Assembly: GCF_036237315.1 (NCBI RefSeq)
Contig: NZ_CP108356.1
Span: forward strand, 1,054,001-1,118,000
Reading direction: 5' to 3'
Source of the DNA: Streptomyces sp. NBC_01351
GTDB taxonomy: Bacteria > Actinomycetota > Actinomycetes > Streptomycetales > Streptomycetaceae
Length of the DNA stretch: 64,000 nt
Part shown: piece after piece, positions 16,430 to 26,050 of the stretch
Layout of the letters: the number at the start of each line of letters is the position of its first letter
Numbering within the stretch: position 1 is the stretch's first letter
The notes under the pieces: generated by a model
Database searches by the model: none
What the model was told of the DNA's origin: nothing
What the model saw: the letters and a program-made list of their open reading frames with translations, nothing else
Position numbers and translations under genes: made by a program

Positions 16430-17611
16430 TCATCCGGCCACCCCCGGGAAGGTGAGGGCGTCCTCCAGCGTGCGGGTGAGCCGGCTCTGCGGCATGAACC
16501 GGAAGTACGCGTCCCGCACGGGCCGGCGCAGCGGGTCCTCGGACTGCTCGAAGGAGCTGATGCCGCGCGAGGCGGCGACCATCCCCCGGGTCCGTTCGCG
16601 GCGCTCGTCCTCGTAGCGGCGCAGCGCCCGCGGCAGGTCGGTCGCACCCTTCAGGGCCCGCCCGAGCACCACGGCGTCCTCGATCGCCATGCCCGAGCCC
16701 TGGCCGAGACTGGTGAGCATCGGGTGCGCGGCGTCCCCCAGCAGGGTCACCGGACCCCGGCCCCAGCGCTCCAGGAACGCCCGGTCCCGGGAGGGCACGG
16801 CGATGATCGACTCCTCGGGGGTGGCCAGGATCGCCTGGCGCACCTCGTCGGCCCAGCCGGCGTAGGAGTGCAGGATCTCCGCCTTGCTTCCCTTCCAGTC
16901 GCGCGAGAGCTCGGCCGGCATGTTCTTGGTGCCCCACCAGTACAGCCGTCCGGCGCCCATGTCCACGAGCCCGAAGCGCTTGCCGCTGCCCCAGAAGTGG
17001 GTGACCGAGCCCGGTGTGAAACGCGGGTGCGAGAAAGGCACGACCGCGAGCCAGCAGATGTAGCCGCTGTCCTGGGAGTCCTCCGGACCCACCAGCTGCC
17101 CGCGCACCACGGAGTTGAAGCCGTCGGCCCCGATCAGCACGTCGCCCTCGGCGGTGGTGCCGTCGTCGAACGCGACCCGCACCCCGCCGCCCGGCACCCC
17201 TTCGGTCTCGAAGCGCGTGGCCGCGGCGCCGAAGTGCAGGGGGATGCCCTCCGCCGCCTCCAGCAGCGACTGCTGGAGGTCGGCCCGGGTGATGAGCACG
17301 CTGGGCACCCCCAGCCTGCCGATGATCTCCGGGAAGGGGAACTCCCTGATCAGCCGTCCCGAGGCCGTCTTGACGTGGTAGGAGCGCAGGGCTTCGCCGC
17401 GCTTCTCCAGGTCGATGCCGACGCCCAGCGAGTTCAGCGCGCCGACGGCGTTGCTCATCACCGAGAGGCCGGAGCCCGCGGCCCGCAACTCGCCCGCCCG
17501 CTCGTGGACCTCGACGTCGAGCCCCGCCTCGCGCAGGGCCACGGCGGCGGTGAGGCCGCCGATGCCCCCGCCGATCACGAGGGCCTTCTTGCGGTTCGTC
17601 ATCTGTGCCAT
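16430..17611 (-). CDS. FAD-dependent monooxygenase (group A)
   Basis: A 393-aa flavoprotein hydroxylase with all three family motifs: the FAD motif IGGGIGGLTAA near residue 13, the DG motif IGADGFNSVVR and the GD motif LLGDAAHPM near residue 295. The gene begins almost on the NRPS stop (ATG 17611, NRPS TGA 17615-17613), so the two genes are co-expressed. ATG 17602 is an alternative start. It probably hydroxylates or epoxidises the NRPS product or a building block. Confidence 0.85.
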   Translation of the reverse strand: MAQMTNRKKALVIGGGIGGLTAAVALREAGLDVEVHERAGELRAAGSGLSVMSNAVGALNSLGVGIDLEKRGEALRSYHVKTASGRLIREFPFPEIIGRLGVPSVLITRADLQQSLLEAAEGIPLHFGAAATRFETEGVPGGGVRVAFDDGTTAEGDVLIGADGFNSVVRGQLVGPEDSQDSGYICWLAVVPFSHPRFTPGSVTHFWGSGKRFGLVDMGAGRLYWWGTKNMPAELSRDWKGSKAEILHSYAGWADEVRQAILATPEESIIAVPSRDRAFLERWGRGPVTLLGDAAHPMLTSLGQGSGMAIEDAVVLGRALKGATDLPRALRRYEDERRERTRGMVAASRGISSFEQSEDPLRRPVRDAYFRFMPQSRLTRTLEDALTFPGVAG

Positions 17612-17612
17612 C

Positions 17613-20600
17613 TCACTGTCCGATCAGTTCGGTGACGACCCGGACCATGTGGGCCACGTACGGCTCCTCCATGATCGTGAGGTGGTCGCCGGGTACGTCC
17701 ACGACGTCGAGCGCGCCGCTGGTGCGCTCGCGCCAGCCGTTGCTGGGGTCCGCGTGCATGCTCTCGATTGCCGTGTGCATCGAGTTGAGGACGCCGGGCA
17801 GCGGCTCCGCGGCGTGGATGAGGACCATGTCCTGGTCCACCACCTCGGGCCGGTAGGCGAACGCCGCCTTCCAGTTGGCCTCGTACACGTGGAACAGGCG
17901 CCGCACGACGGCCCCGGTGCTGCCCGCGGGCAGTACGCCCTCGTCGATGGCGAGCTGGGCGATGAAGTCGAACTTCTCCTCCAGCGTGGTCAGCCGGTCC
18001 GGGATGAGCTCCAGCGGGGAGTCACCGCCGCGCCGCAGCCACAGGAGTTCCCAGAAGAACCAGCCGAGCAGGGCTTCGTCGTCCGTGGTCAGGCGGCGGC
18101 CCGGATTGAGGGCGGTGGTGTCCAGCAGGACCAGCCGGGCGATCTCCTCCCCGGCCGCCCGCAGTTGCCGGGCGATCTCGAAGGCCACGAACCCGCCGAA
18201 GGACCAGCCGCCGATGACGTAGGGGCCGCTCGGCTGCACGCGGCGCATGGCCTCGATGTAGCTCGCCGCGATCTCCTCGACGCTGCGCAGCGGCTCGGTG
18301 CCGGGATCGCCGCCGGCCGCCTGGAGGGCGTAGAACGGCCGGTCGTCCTCCAGGTACTTGGCGAACCGGACGTAGCAGAGCACGTTCCCGCCCATGGGGT
18401 GGACGAAGAACATCGGGCGCTTCGACCCGGCCGGGCGGATGGGCACCAGCGGGTCGAAGGCCGTCATCGCCTCGCCCGAGCGCAGCCGCGCCGCGAGCTC
18501 GGCGACGGTCGGCGCCGATACGAACTCCGAGAGCGGGACGCTGATCCCGTAGCGCTGCTCGATCTGCACCACCAGGCGCATCGCGGTGAGCGAGGTCGCG
18601 CCGAGGTCGAAGATGTTGTCGTGGACCCCGAGTGCGGGCAGCTGGAGCAGATCGCCGACGATCTCCACCAGGGTCTCCTCGTACGCGTCGCGCGGTGCCG
18701 CGGCGGCGTCCGCGGCGGCACCCGTGCTCAGCGGAGCGTCGCGCAGGGCCTTGTCGTCGCGCTTGCCGCTCGGTGTCAGCGGCAGGGCCGCCAGCCACTC
18801 GAAGTGCGAGGGCATCATGTACTCGGGCAGCACCGTCCGCAGCTGCTTGCGCAGGAGCGTGAGGTCGGCGCCGTCGGGGTCACCCGTCAGGAAGGCGGCG
18901 AGGAAGGAGTCGTTGCCCTCCCGTCGGCGGGCGACGACCGCGGTCTCCGCGATGCCGGGGTGGCCGGCCGCGAAGCGGGTGATGGCCAGCTCCACCTCGG
19001 CCGGTTCCACCCGGTAGCCGCGCACCTTGACCTGTGCGTCGGCCCGGCCCAGGCACACCACGTCACCGCTCGGCAGGGCGAAGCCCAGGTCGCCGGTGCG
19101 GTACAGGCGCTGCCCCGCCGCGGCGGCCTCGGCGGACGGGTGCGGGACGAAGCGCTCCTCGGTCAGGTCGGGGCGGCCCACGTAGCCCTCGGCGAGGCAG
19201 GCGCCCGACAGGTACAGCTCACCGCGCACCCCGGCCGGGACCGGGCGCATCCGGCCGTCCAGGACGTGGACCGCGGAGCCGGCGATGGCCCGCCCGATGG
19301 GCGGCAGGGCCGGGAAGGCGGCCGGGTCGCCCTGCATGGTGTACGCGGTCACCACGTGCGACTCGGTGGGCCCGTACTGGTTCTCCAGGAGCACCCCGGG
19401 CAGGGCCGCGCACAGCGCGCGTATCTCGTCGGTGACGCGGAGCTGCTCGCCGGAGGAGAGCAGCGCCCGCAGGGAGCGCGGGGCGAGCCCGAGGGCGTCG
19501 GCGGTCTCGGCCAGCTGCTGGAGCGCGACGTACGGGAGGCAGATGCGCTCCACGCCCTCCCGGTCGAGCAGGCGCAGCAGGGCCGGCATGTCGCGGCGCT
19601 CGTCCTCGGAGAGCAGGAGCAGGGTGCCGCCGCCCGCGAGGGTGGAGAAGATCTCCTGGAAGGAGACGTCGAAGCTCATGGGCGCGTACTGGGCGGTCAC
19701 GCCGCCGACGACCCCGCTGGGGATGCCGTTCTGCCAGGCGACCAGGTGGGCCAGTGAACGGTGCGGCATCGCCACGCCCTTGGGCGCGCCGGTGGATCCC
19801 GAGGTGAACAGGACGTAGGCGATGGAGTCGGGGGTGATCTCCTGGGTCACCTCGTCCGGGATCCGGGGCAGGTACGGCCGCTCGCCGTCCCCGGCGAAGA
19901 TCTCCTCGGCCGTGAGGACGAGTCCCGGCCCGCCGACGGTGGCGCCGTGGGCGGCGTTCGCGATGATCCGGAAGGGGCGGGCCTGTTCGACCATGGCGGT
20001 CAGCCGGTCGGCCGGGTAGCCGACGTCCAGCGGCACGGTGGCCGCGCCCGCCTTCATGACGCCGAGGATGACGGCGATCGTCTCCGGCGAGCGGTCCATC
20101 GCGATGCCGATCCGGTCGCCGGGGCGGGAGCCGAGCGCGATCAGCTCGCGGGCCACCCGGTCGGCGGCGGCGTCCAGTTCGGCGTAGGTCCAGCGGCGTG
20201 CGCCGAAGACGAGGGCCGTCGCGTCCGGTGTCCGGGCGCTCTGCACCGCGACGGCGCGTACGACGTCCGGCGGTGCGGCGTCCAGTGGTGCGGCGTCCGG
20301 CGGTACGGCGTCCGGCGGTACGGCGTCCACCTGCCGGTCCCGCGCCGCGTCCTGCTCCGGGGCGGGCGCGAGGAAGCCGAAGTCGACTGCCTCGTCCGGG
20401 TGGTGGACCAGTCGGTCCAGGATCGCCGTGAACCGCTCGGCGTACAGGTCTGCCTGGGCCGGGGTGAAGGTCAGCCCGTGGTGGTCCAGGCGCAGTCGCA
20501 CGGAGCCGTCCACCGGATCGGTCATGGCGTTGACGAGCAGCTGGAAGTTGGTCTCCTCCCAGGTCTTGAAGTCCAGGAGTCGGACCCCGGGCAGCTCGAA

Positions 20601-23600
20601 GACGGCGGCCAGCTGGCGGAAGTGGATGTAGTTGAAGGCGGTTTCGAGGACGGTGGAGCCCCGGTCCTCCTGGATCGCGCTGAGCGGGTAGCGGCGGTGC
20701 GCGTGGCTCTGCTGCTCCTGCCGGAAGGCGGACCGGACCACGTCCGCCCAGCTGTCGGCCGCGGTGCCGAGCCGTACGGGCATCGTGTTGAGGAACAGGC
20801 CGGCGATGCGGTCGGCATCCTCCAGCTCGGGGCGGCCGTGGGTGACGAGCCCGGTGGTGATGTCGTCGGAGCCGGAGAACAGGCCGAGGGTCAGGCAGTG
20901 GGCTGCGAACAGCACCGACTTCACGGGCAGCGTCCGCTCCCGGGCGAACAGGCCTATCTGGTCGGTGAGTTCGGCGGGCAGGTCCACGATCCTGGTGATC
21001 TGGGTGTCCGGCCCCGGGGCCTCGTGCCCGCGGAAGGCCTCCAGGCGCAGTAGCGGCGCGTCCCGCAGCCGCTCGCGCCAGAAGGCACGAGTCCGCTCCG
21101 ACTCCAGGGCCTCGCGTTCGGCGCGTACGTGGTGCGCCGCCGAAGGGAGGTCCGTCTCGGCCACGGCGGCGATGGGGTGGCCCAGTCCGTGCAGGTAGTC
21201 CCGCAGCAGCTCGGCGACCAGGGTGGCCACGCTGCCGCCGTCGAGGATCGCGTGGTGGAAGCTCAGGACCAGCTCCAGGGTGTCCTCGCGGACGTGGGCG
21301 CGCAGGTGGTGGAGCGGGGCCTGCTCGAAGTCGTAGCGGTGGTAGCGGCGTTCGTCCACGTGGGCCTGGATCTCGGCGAGCGCCGCGGCCTCCTGGCGGC
21401 CGCGCAGGTCCACGACGTCGAAGCCGCCCGCCACCTGGTGGTCCACGATCTGGAGCGGTTCGGAGAAGGAGCCCAGGTCGAAGGAGGAACGCAGGACGGG
21501 GTGGCGTGCGACCAGCCGCTCGAAGGCGCGCCGGAAGCCCTCCTCGTCCCATGCGGCCGTGACGCTGTACTGGAAGACGTCGCGGTAGACGGCCGAGTCC
21601 TGCTCGGCCCGGCTGTGGTAGAGCAGTCCGAGCTGGAGGCGGGTCAGCGGGTAGGCGTCGGCGCGGCCTTCGAGGCGGGCCCGGTCGACGCCCGAGACCA
21701 GGGCGAAGGGGGCGAGTTCGGCGGCGGGCGCGGGGGCTTCGCCGCCGGTGGCCGACCTGGCGGCAAGCTGGCCGACGGTCGGCTGCTGCACGAGGTCCGT
21801 CAGGGAGAACACGATGCCGGCCTTCTCGGCCCGGGCGCGGATGCGCAGCATCGTGATGGAGTCCCCGCCGAGCGCGAAGTAGTCGTCGTGGATGCCGACG
21901 CGCTCTGCTTCCAGCACCTCCGCCCAGATCGCGGCGAGGGTCTCCTCGGTGGCGTTGCGCGGCGCCGCGTACGCGGAGCCGGCGGTGGCCGAGGGGGCCG
22001 GCAGGGCGCGGCGGTCGGCCTTGCCGTTCGGGGTGAGGGGGATCGCGTCGATCCGGATGAAGTGCGCCGGGACCATGAACTCCGGCAGCGCCGAGGCGAG
22101 TTCGCCGCGCAGCAGGGCCGGGCTGAGTTCGGTGTCCGCCACGTAGTAGCCGACGAGCAGGGTGCCCCGGCTCCCCGACCGGTGGTCGACGACGACGGCG
22201 TCCCGGACCCCGGCCACGGAGGCCAGCCGGTTCTGGACCTCACCGAGCTCCACCCGGTTGCCGCGGATCTTGACCTGGCCGTCGATGCGGCCGAGATACT
22301 CGATGGTGCCGTCGGCCAGCCGGCGGGCGAGGTCGCCGGTGCGGTAGAGCCGGCCGCCCGGGGAGAAGGGGTCCTCGGTGAACTTCTCCGCGGTCAGTTC
22401 GGGCCGTTCCAGGTAGCCGCGGGCGACCCCGACACCGCCGATGCACAGCTCGCCGGGGACACCGGCCGGCTGGAGGCCGCCGTGCGCGTCCAGGACGTAG
22501 AGCAGGGTGTTGTCGATGGGCCGGCCGATGGGGACCCGGCGGACCGGCCCGTCGGAGGCGGTGGGGCAGTCGTGGTACGACACGTCGACGGTGGCCTCGG
22601 TGGGCCCGTACAGGTTGACCAGCCGCGGGGCGCTCTCGCCGCGGGATCCGAAGACCCGGTTGAACTGCTCGACGCGTGCGGTGGGCAGGGCCTCGCCGCT
22701 GCAGAACACCCGGCGCAGGGAGGCGGCTTCGGTGCGCAGCTCCGGGCGGTCCTCCAGCAGGTCGAGGAAGGGGCCCAGCATCGAGGGGACGAAGTGCAGG
22801 GTGGTGACGCGCTGTTCGGCGATCCTGTGCAGGATCCCGCGCGGGTCGCGCTGGCCTCCGACGGGCAGCAGGGCGAGCCCCGCGCCCTCGATCGCCCACC
22901 AGAAGAGCTCCCACACGGAGACGTCGAAGGAGATCGGGGTCTTCTGGAGCAGGACGTCGCCCTCGCCGACCGGGTAGGCCTTCTGCATCCAGGCGAGGCG
23001 GTTGACCACCGAGTGGTGCTCGACCATGACCCCCTTGGGCCGGCCGGTGGAGCCGGAGGTGTAGATCACGTACGCGAGGTCGTGCGAGGTGGCCGCCTCC
23101 TGGAGCGGCTCGCCGGGGCCGGTCAGCAGCTGTTCGGTGCGCAGGACGGGGACGCCGTGCTCCTCGGTCGGCGTGCCGCCGTCGGTGAGCACCACCTTGG
23201 CCCGGCTGTCCCGGAGCAGGAAGCCGATCCGCTCGGCCGGGTAGCCGGGGTCGACGGGGACGTAGGCTCCGCCGGACTTGAGGACGCCGAGGAGGGCGAC
23301 GATCAGCTGCGGTGAGCGGTCCATGTGGACGGCCACCCGGTCGCCGACGCCCACACCGTGGGCGCGCAGGGCGTGCGCCACCTGGTTGGAGCGGGTGTCG
23401 AGGTCCGCGTAGGTCAACGGCGGGGTCCCGTCGGCGCCGATGACGGCGGTCCGCTCCGGGGTGCGGGCGGCCTGTTCGGCGATCAGGCCGTGCACGGTCC
23501 GGTCGTCGGCGTACGGGACGACGGGCCCCTGCCACAGCTGCGTGAGGTCCTCGTACTCGGTCTCGTCCAGGATCGGCAGCGTCGCCGCGGGCCGGCCGGG

Positions 23601-24890
23601 CTCGGCGACTCCCGCGCCGATGAGGCGGAGCAGGTGCCCGGCGACGGAGGTGATGGGGTAGTCCTCGTCGAAGACGTCGAGGGCGTAGTCGAGGTCGACC
23701 CGCAGGTCGGCGTCGTCCTCGAAGGCGTGCACCATCACGGACAGCGCGTCCTGGTGGTGCACGGGCGCCAGGACTACGGAGTCCACCGTGGCGCCCGGGA
23801 GCGGGGCGGGCCGGGGGTGGCGCAGGTAGGAGAGGGTGACGTCGAACAGCCGGCGGGAGCCGGCGCCGACGGCCGGGAGGTCGCGGAGCACGTCGCCGAG
23901 GGCCAGCCGTTCGTGGCCGCGGAGTGCGTCCGTGGTGGTGCGGACGGAGGCGGCCAGCTCGTGCAGGGTGGCGGTGGGGCCGACCTGCACGCGCAGCGGG
24001 AGGTTGTTGGCCAGCTGGCCCACCGTCTCGAGGTCCGCTTCCGAGTGCCGGTTGCGGAAGGGGACGCCGAGCACCAGCTCCTCGGTGCGGTGCACGCGGG
24101 AGAAGTAGGCGGCGAAGGCGGCCGCGAGGTACGTGAACGGGGAGCTGCCCCCGCCGCGGATCCGGCGGACCAGGTCGGCGTCGACGGTGAAGGTGTGGCG
24201 GGCCCGGCGCCGCCCGCCGTCCGCGGGGGCCACGGTGGCGCGGGTGAACAGGGCGGGCTGGACGCCCTTGAGCGCGTCGCGGAAGTGGGCCCGGTCCTCT
24301 TCGAACGCACCGGAGGCGCGGTAGGCGGTGTCCGCCTCCACGAGAGCGGTGACGGGCCGGGGGGCGGGGCGGGCCGCGGGGGCGCCGCCGCCCGTGCGGT
24401 CGGCGTAGCGCTCCCACAGCTGCAGGCTGACCTGGTTCAGCGCCCAGGCATCGGCGATCAGGTGGTGGGCGTTGATGTGCACATGGGCGACGGAGGCACT
24501 CTCGCGCAGCACCGCGGCCGTGAACAGACGCGAACGCCGCAGGGTGAACGGGTGCGTGAAGGAGTGCTCCCGCCACGCCGCGCAGGCCGCCGCGGGGTCT
24601 GCGGCGCCGGAGAGGTCGACGTACTGGACCCAGGGACCCGCCTCCTCCTCGGCCTCGGTCCCGGCCACCCACTGGCAGGGAACTCCGTCCTGTTCGTCGA
24701 ACCGCAGGGAGAACGCCTCGTTGTTCCGCAGGACGCCTTCCAGCGACTCCCGCAAGCTGTCCACGTCGACATCGCCGGCCAACCGCTCCTGGATGACCAC
24801 GTTGAACTGGGGGTCACCCGGCGCGGTGGACTCGGCAGCCCAAATGTCTCGCTGGTAGGCGGACAGAGGGAGCTGGCGTGTTGCGAACAT
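17613..24890 (-). CDS. Two-module nonribosomal peptide synthetase, C-A(Ser)-T-C-A-T-TE
   Basis: The protein has 2,425 aa. Order: C1 (about 10-440, HHLIADA near 144), A1 (470-960, TSGSTGRPKG near 610), T1 (GGDSI near 1008), C2 (1060-1500, HHAILDGG near 1213), a linker of 5-residue DAVPP/DAAPP repeats, A2 (1555-2050, TSGSTGAPKG near 1698), T2 (GATSL near 2098) and TE (GWSFGG near 2228). The A1 specificity residues read by alignment to GrsA are D-V-W-H-F-S-L-V-D plus the invariant K, the serine code known from EntF. A2 reads D-V-Q-C-L-S-Q-V-V, which I cannot assign. A condensation domain at the very start implies an acyl or aryl starter. ATG 24890 is chosen because AGGA lies 6 bases upstream. 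No MbtH-like gene is seen in the window. Confidence 0.93.
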   Translation of the reverse strand: MFATRQLPLSAYQRDIWAAESTAPGDPQFNVVIQERLAGDVDVDSLRESLEGVLRNNEAFSLRFDEQDGVPCQWVAGTEAEEEAGPWVQYVDLSGAADPAAACAAWREHSFTHPFTLRRSRLFTAAVLRESASVAHVHINAHHLIADAWALNQVSLQLWERYADRTGGGAPAARPAPRPVTALVEADTAYRASGAFEEDRAHFRDALKGVQPALFTRATVAPADGGRRRARHTFTVDADLVRRIRGGGSSPFTYLAAAFAAYFSRVHRTEELVLGVPFRNRHSEADLETVGQLANNLPLRVQVGPTATLHELAASVRTTTDALRGHERLALGDVLRDLPAVGAGSRRLFDVTLSYLRHPRPAPLPGATVDSVVLAPVHHQDALSVMVHAFEDDADLRVDLDYALDVFDEDYPITSVAGHLLRLIGAGVAEPGRPAATLPILDETEYEDLTQLWQGPVVPYADDRTVHGLIAEQAARTPERTAVIGADGTPPLTYADLDTRSNQVAHALRAHGVGVGDRVAVHMDRSPQLIVALLGVLKSGGAYVPVDPGYPAERIGFLLRDSRAKVVLTDGGTPTEEHGVPVLRTEQLLTGPGEPLQEAATSHDLAYVIYTSGSTGRPKGVMVEHHSVVNRLAWMQKAYPVGEGDVLLQKTPISFDVSVWELFWWAIEGAGLALLPVGGQRDPRGILHRIAEQRVTTLHFVPSMLGPFLDLLEDRPELRTEAASLRRVFCSGEALPTARVEQFNRVFGSRGESAPRLVNLYGPTEATVDVSYHDCPTASDGPVRRVPIGRPIDNTLLYVLDAHGGLQPAGVPGELCIGGVGVARGYLERPELTAEKFTEDPFSPGGRLYRTGDLARRLADGTIEYLGRIDGQVKIRGNRVELGEVQNRLASVAGVRDAVVVDHRSGSRGTLLVGYYVADTELSPALLRGELASALPEFMVPAHFIRIDAIPLTPNGKADRRALPAPSATAGSAYAAPRNATEETLAAIWAEVLEAERVGIHDDYFALGGDSITMLRIRARAEKAGIVFSLTDLVQQPTVGQLAARSATGGEAPAPAAELAPFALVSGVDRARLEGRADAYPLTRLQLGLLYHSRAEQDSAVYRDVFQYSVTAAWDEEGFRRAFERLVARHPVLRSSFDLGSFSEPLQIVDHQVAGGFDVVDLRGRQEAAALAEIQAHVDERRYHRYDFEQAPLHHLRAHVREDTLELVLSFHHAILDGGSVATLVAELLRDYLHGLGHPIAAVAETDLPSAAHHVRAEREALESERTRAFWRERLRDAPLLRLEAFRGHEAPGPDTQITRIVDLPAELTDQIGLFARERTLPVKSVLFAAHCLTLGLFSGSDDITTGLVTHGRPELEDADRIAGLFLNTMPVRLGTAADSWADVVRSAFRQEQQSHAHRRYPLSAIQEDRGSTVLETAFNYIHFRQLAAVFELPGVRLLDFKTWEETNFQLLVNAMTDPVDGSVRLRLDHHGLTFTPAQADLYAERFTAILDRLVHHPDEAVDFGFLAPAPEQDAARDRQVDAVPPDAVPPDAAPLDAAPPDVVRAVAVQSARTPDATALVFGARRWTYAELDAAADRVARELIALGSRPGDRIGIAMDRSPETIAVILGVMKAGAATVPLDVGYPADRLTAMVEQARPFRIIANAAHGATVGGPGLVLTAEEIFAGDGERPYLPRIPDEVTQEITPDSIAYVLFTSGSTGAPKGVAMPHRSLAHLVAWQNGIPSGVVGGVTAQYAPMSFDVSFQEIFSTLAGGGTLLLLSEDERRDMPALLRLLDREGVERICLPYVALQQLAETADALGLAPRSLRALLSSGEQLRVTDEIRALCAALPGVLLENQYGPTESHVVTAYTMQGDPAAFPALPPIGRAIAGSAVHVLDGRMRPVPAGVRGELYLSGACLAEGYVGRPDLTEERFVPHPSAEAAAAGQRLYRTGDLGFALPSGDVVCLGRADAQVKVRGYRVEPAEVELAITRFAAGHPGIAETAVVARRREGNDSFLAAFLTGDPDGADLTLLRKQLRTVLPEYMMPSHFEWLAALPLTPSGKRDDKALRDAPLSTGAAADAAAAPRDAYEETLVEIVGDLLQLPALGVHDNIFDLGATSLTAMRLVVQIEQRYGISVPLSEFVSAPTVAELAARLRSGEAMTAFDPLVPIRPAGSKRPMFFVHPMGGNVLCYVRFAKYLEDDRPFYALQAAGGDPGTEPLRSVEEIAASYIEAMRRVQPSGPYVIGGWSFGGFVAFEIARQLRAAGEEIARLVLLDTTALNPGRRLTTDDEALLGWFFWELLWLRRGGDSPLELIPDRLTTLEEKFDFIAQLAIDEGVLPAGSTGAVVRRLFHVYEANWKAAFAYRPEVVDQDMVLIHAAEPLPGVLNSMHTAIESMHADPSNGWRERTSGALDVVDVPGDHLTIMEEPYVAHMVRVVTELIGQ
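20263..20322 (-). repeat. Four 15-bp tandem repeats inside the NRPS gene
   Basis: Units of 15 bp (consensus GCGTCCGGCGGTACG on the + strand) encode a 5-residue Pro/Asp/Ala repeat in the linker between C2 and A2. Copy number in such linkers can change by slippage. Confidence 0.85.
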
Positions 24891-24967
24891 CGGCCTTCCT
24901 TCGCTCATTCGGACAGCCGGAATGTGTGCCGTCCGATGCTCAGGAGCCTACGTTTCCCTCAATCCGC

Positions 24968-24997
24968 TTCACCACTACTCGTATGAGTAGAGGTGAA
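24968..24997. promoter_or_regulatory. 30-bp near-perfect palindrome in the NRPS/hydrolase divergent promoter
   Basis: The arms TTCACC.CTACTC and GAGTAG.GGTGAA pair at 12 of 13 positions (one A/A mismatch each side) around the centre GTAT. It lies 78 bases before the NRPS start and 90 bases before the hydrolase start. This is a strong operator candidate that could control both genes. The LuxR protein at 12067 is the nearest cluster regulator, but no link can be shown from sequence. Confidence 0.75.
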
Positions 24998-25086
24998 CCA
25001 CTCGTTCAAGTAGTCAGGAACGGGAAGAATGTGATCCGCGCGATATTCCTCAAGGATTTCTCCGCGCCCTCGCTAACATCTCGGAC

Positions 25087-25878
25087 ATGACCACTCCGCT
25101 CCCCTCCCAGAAATCCGTCTTCCTGTCCGGCAGTGGGCCGGGGCTGCTGCTCGCGCATGGTGCGGGTAGTGACATCGAGGACAGCTACGGCCCGATCCTG
25201 GAAAGTCTCGCCGGCCGCCGAACCGTCGTCGGTCCGGATTATCCGGGGTCCGGGAATAATCCCGTTCCGGACCGTCCGCTGACGCTCGACGGGCTCGCCG
25301 ACCACATTGTGGAAAGCGCCGTGCAATCCGGCGTACATTCATTTGCCATATCCGGATTCTCGATGGGTGTGGCGGTGTCCGTGCGGGCCGCCGTGCGCCA
25401 TCCCGAACGCGTTACCGCTCTTGTTCTTTCCGCTGGATTCGCCCGCCCGAACGCACGCCTCGATCTGGCCATCGACACCTGGCGGGCACTCGGCGCACCG
25501 GGTGGGAGCGGCAGGGTCCTGGCCTCCTATCTCTCGCTGATGGTCGGCGGCACCCGCTGGCTCGACGCACGCTCCCACGAGGAGGTCGAGGATCAGGTCG
25601 AGCTGTTCTCCGCCGGAATGCCGCCGGGCACCGACGCGCAGCTCGCCCTCTTCGACGGCATCAACGTACGGGCCGACCTGGCGCGGATCGCGGTACCGGT
25701 GCTCGTCGTCTCGCCCCTGGGGGACCTCCTCATCACTCCCGTTCACTCCCGCGAACTCGTGGCCGGTATCCGGGGGGCCCGGCTGGCGACGCTCGACTGC
25801 GGTCACGCCATCGCCGCGGAGCGGCCGGCGGAGTGGGCCGAGCTGATCACCGAGTTCCTCGACACGGTCGACGGATGA
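25087..25878 (+). CDS. Alpha/beta hydrolase
   Basis: The 263-aa hydrolase has the HGAGSD oxyanion region, the nucleophile elbow GFSMG (Ser near residue 98), an acid in LGDLLITP and the catalytic His in DCGHAI. It is transcribed away from the NRPS and shares its promoter region and palindrome. The first ~350 bases are noticeably lower in GC than the neighbours. It could be a type II thioesterase-like editing enzyme or a product hydrolase. No convincing ribosome-binding site precedes the ATG. Confidence 0.78.
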   Translation: MTTPLPSQKSVFLSGSGPGLLLAHGAGSDIEDSYGPILESLAGRRTVVGPDYPGSGNNPVPDRPLTLDGLADHIVESAVQSGVHSFAISGFSMGVAVSVRAAVRHPERVTALVLSAGFARPNARLDLAIDTWRALGAPGGSGRVLASYLSLMVGGTRWLDARSHEEVEDQVELFSAGMPPGTDAQLALFDGINVRADLARIAVPVLVVSPLGDLLITPVHSRELVAGIRGARLATLDCGHAIAAERPAEWAELITEFLDTVDG

Positions 25879-25885
25879 CCGCCGC

Positions 25886-25918
25886 GGGCGGTACGGGGCA
25901 GAGCTGCCCGTACCGCCC
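25886..25918 (+). terminator. Strong hairpin after the alpha/beta hydrolase
   Basis: The arms GGGCGGTACGGGGCAG and CTGCCCGTACCGCCC pair over 15 bp with one bulged G, 8 bases after the stop codon. It is a typical GC-rich actinomycete terminator without a U-tract. The rest of 25879-26050 holds nothing recognisable. Confidence 0.75.
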
Positions 25919-26050
25919 GGGCCTTGCCGCCCTCGCCTTACCGCCCGAGCCGGCCGGGGCGGCCGCTGCGGCCGGTCGTGGGCCCGGCGCCCGGCCCGCC
26001 GACCCCGGGATCGGGGTGACGCGGCCCGGGGGTGGGCGCCGGGCCCGGTC

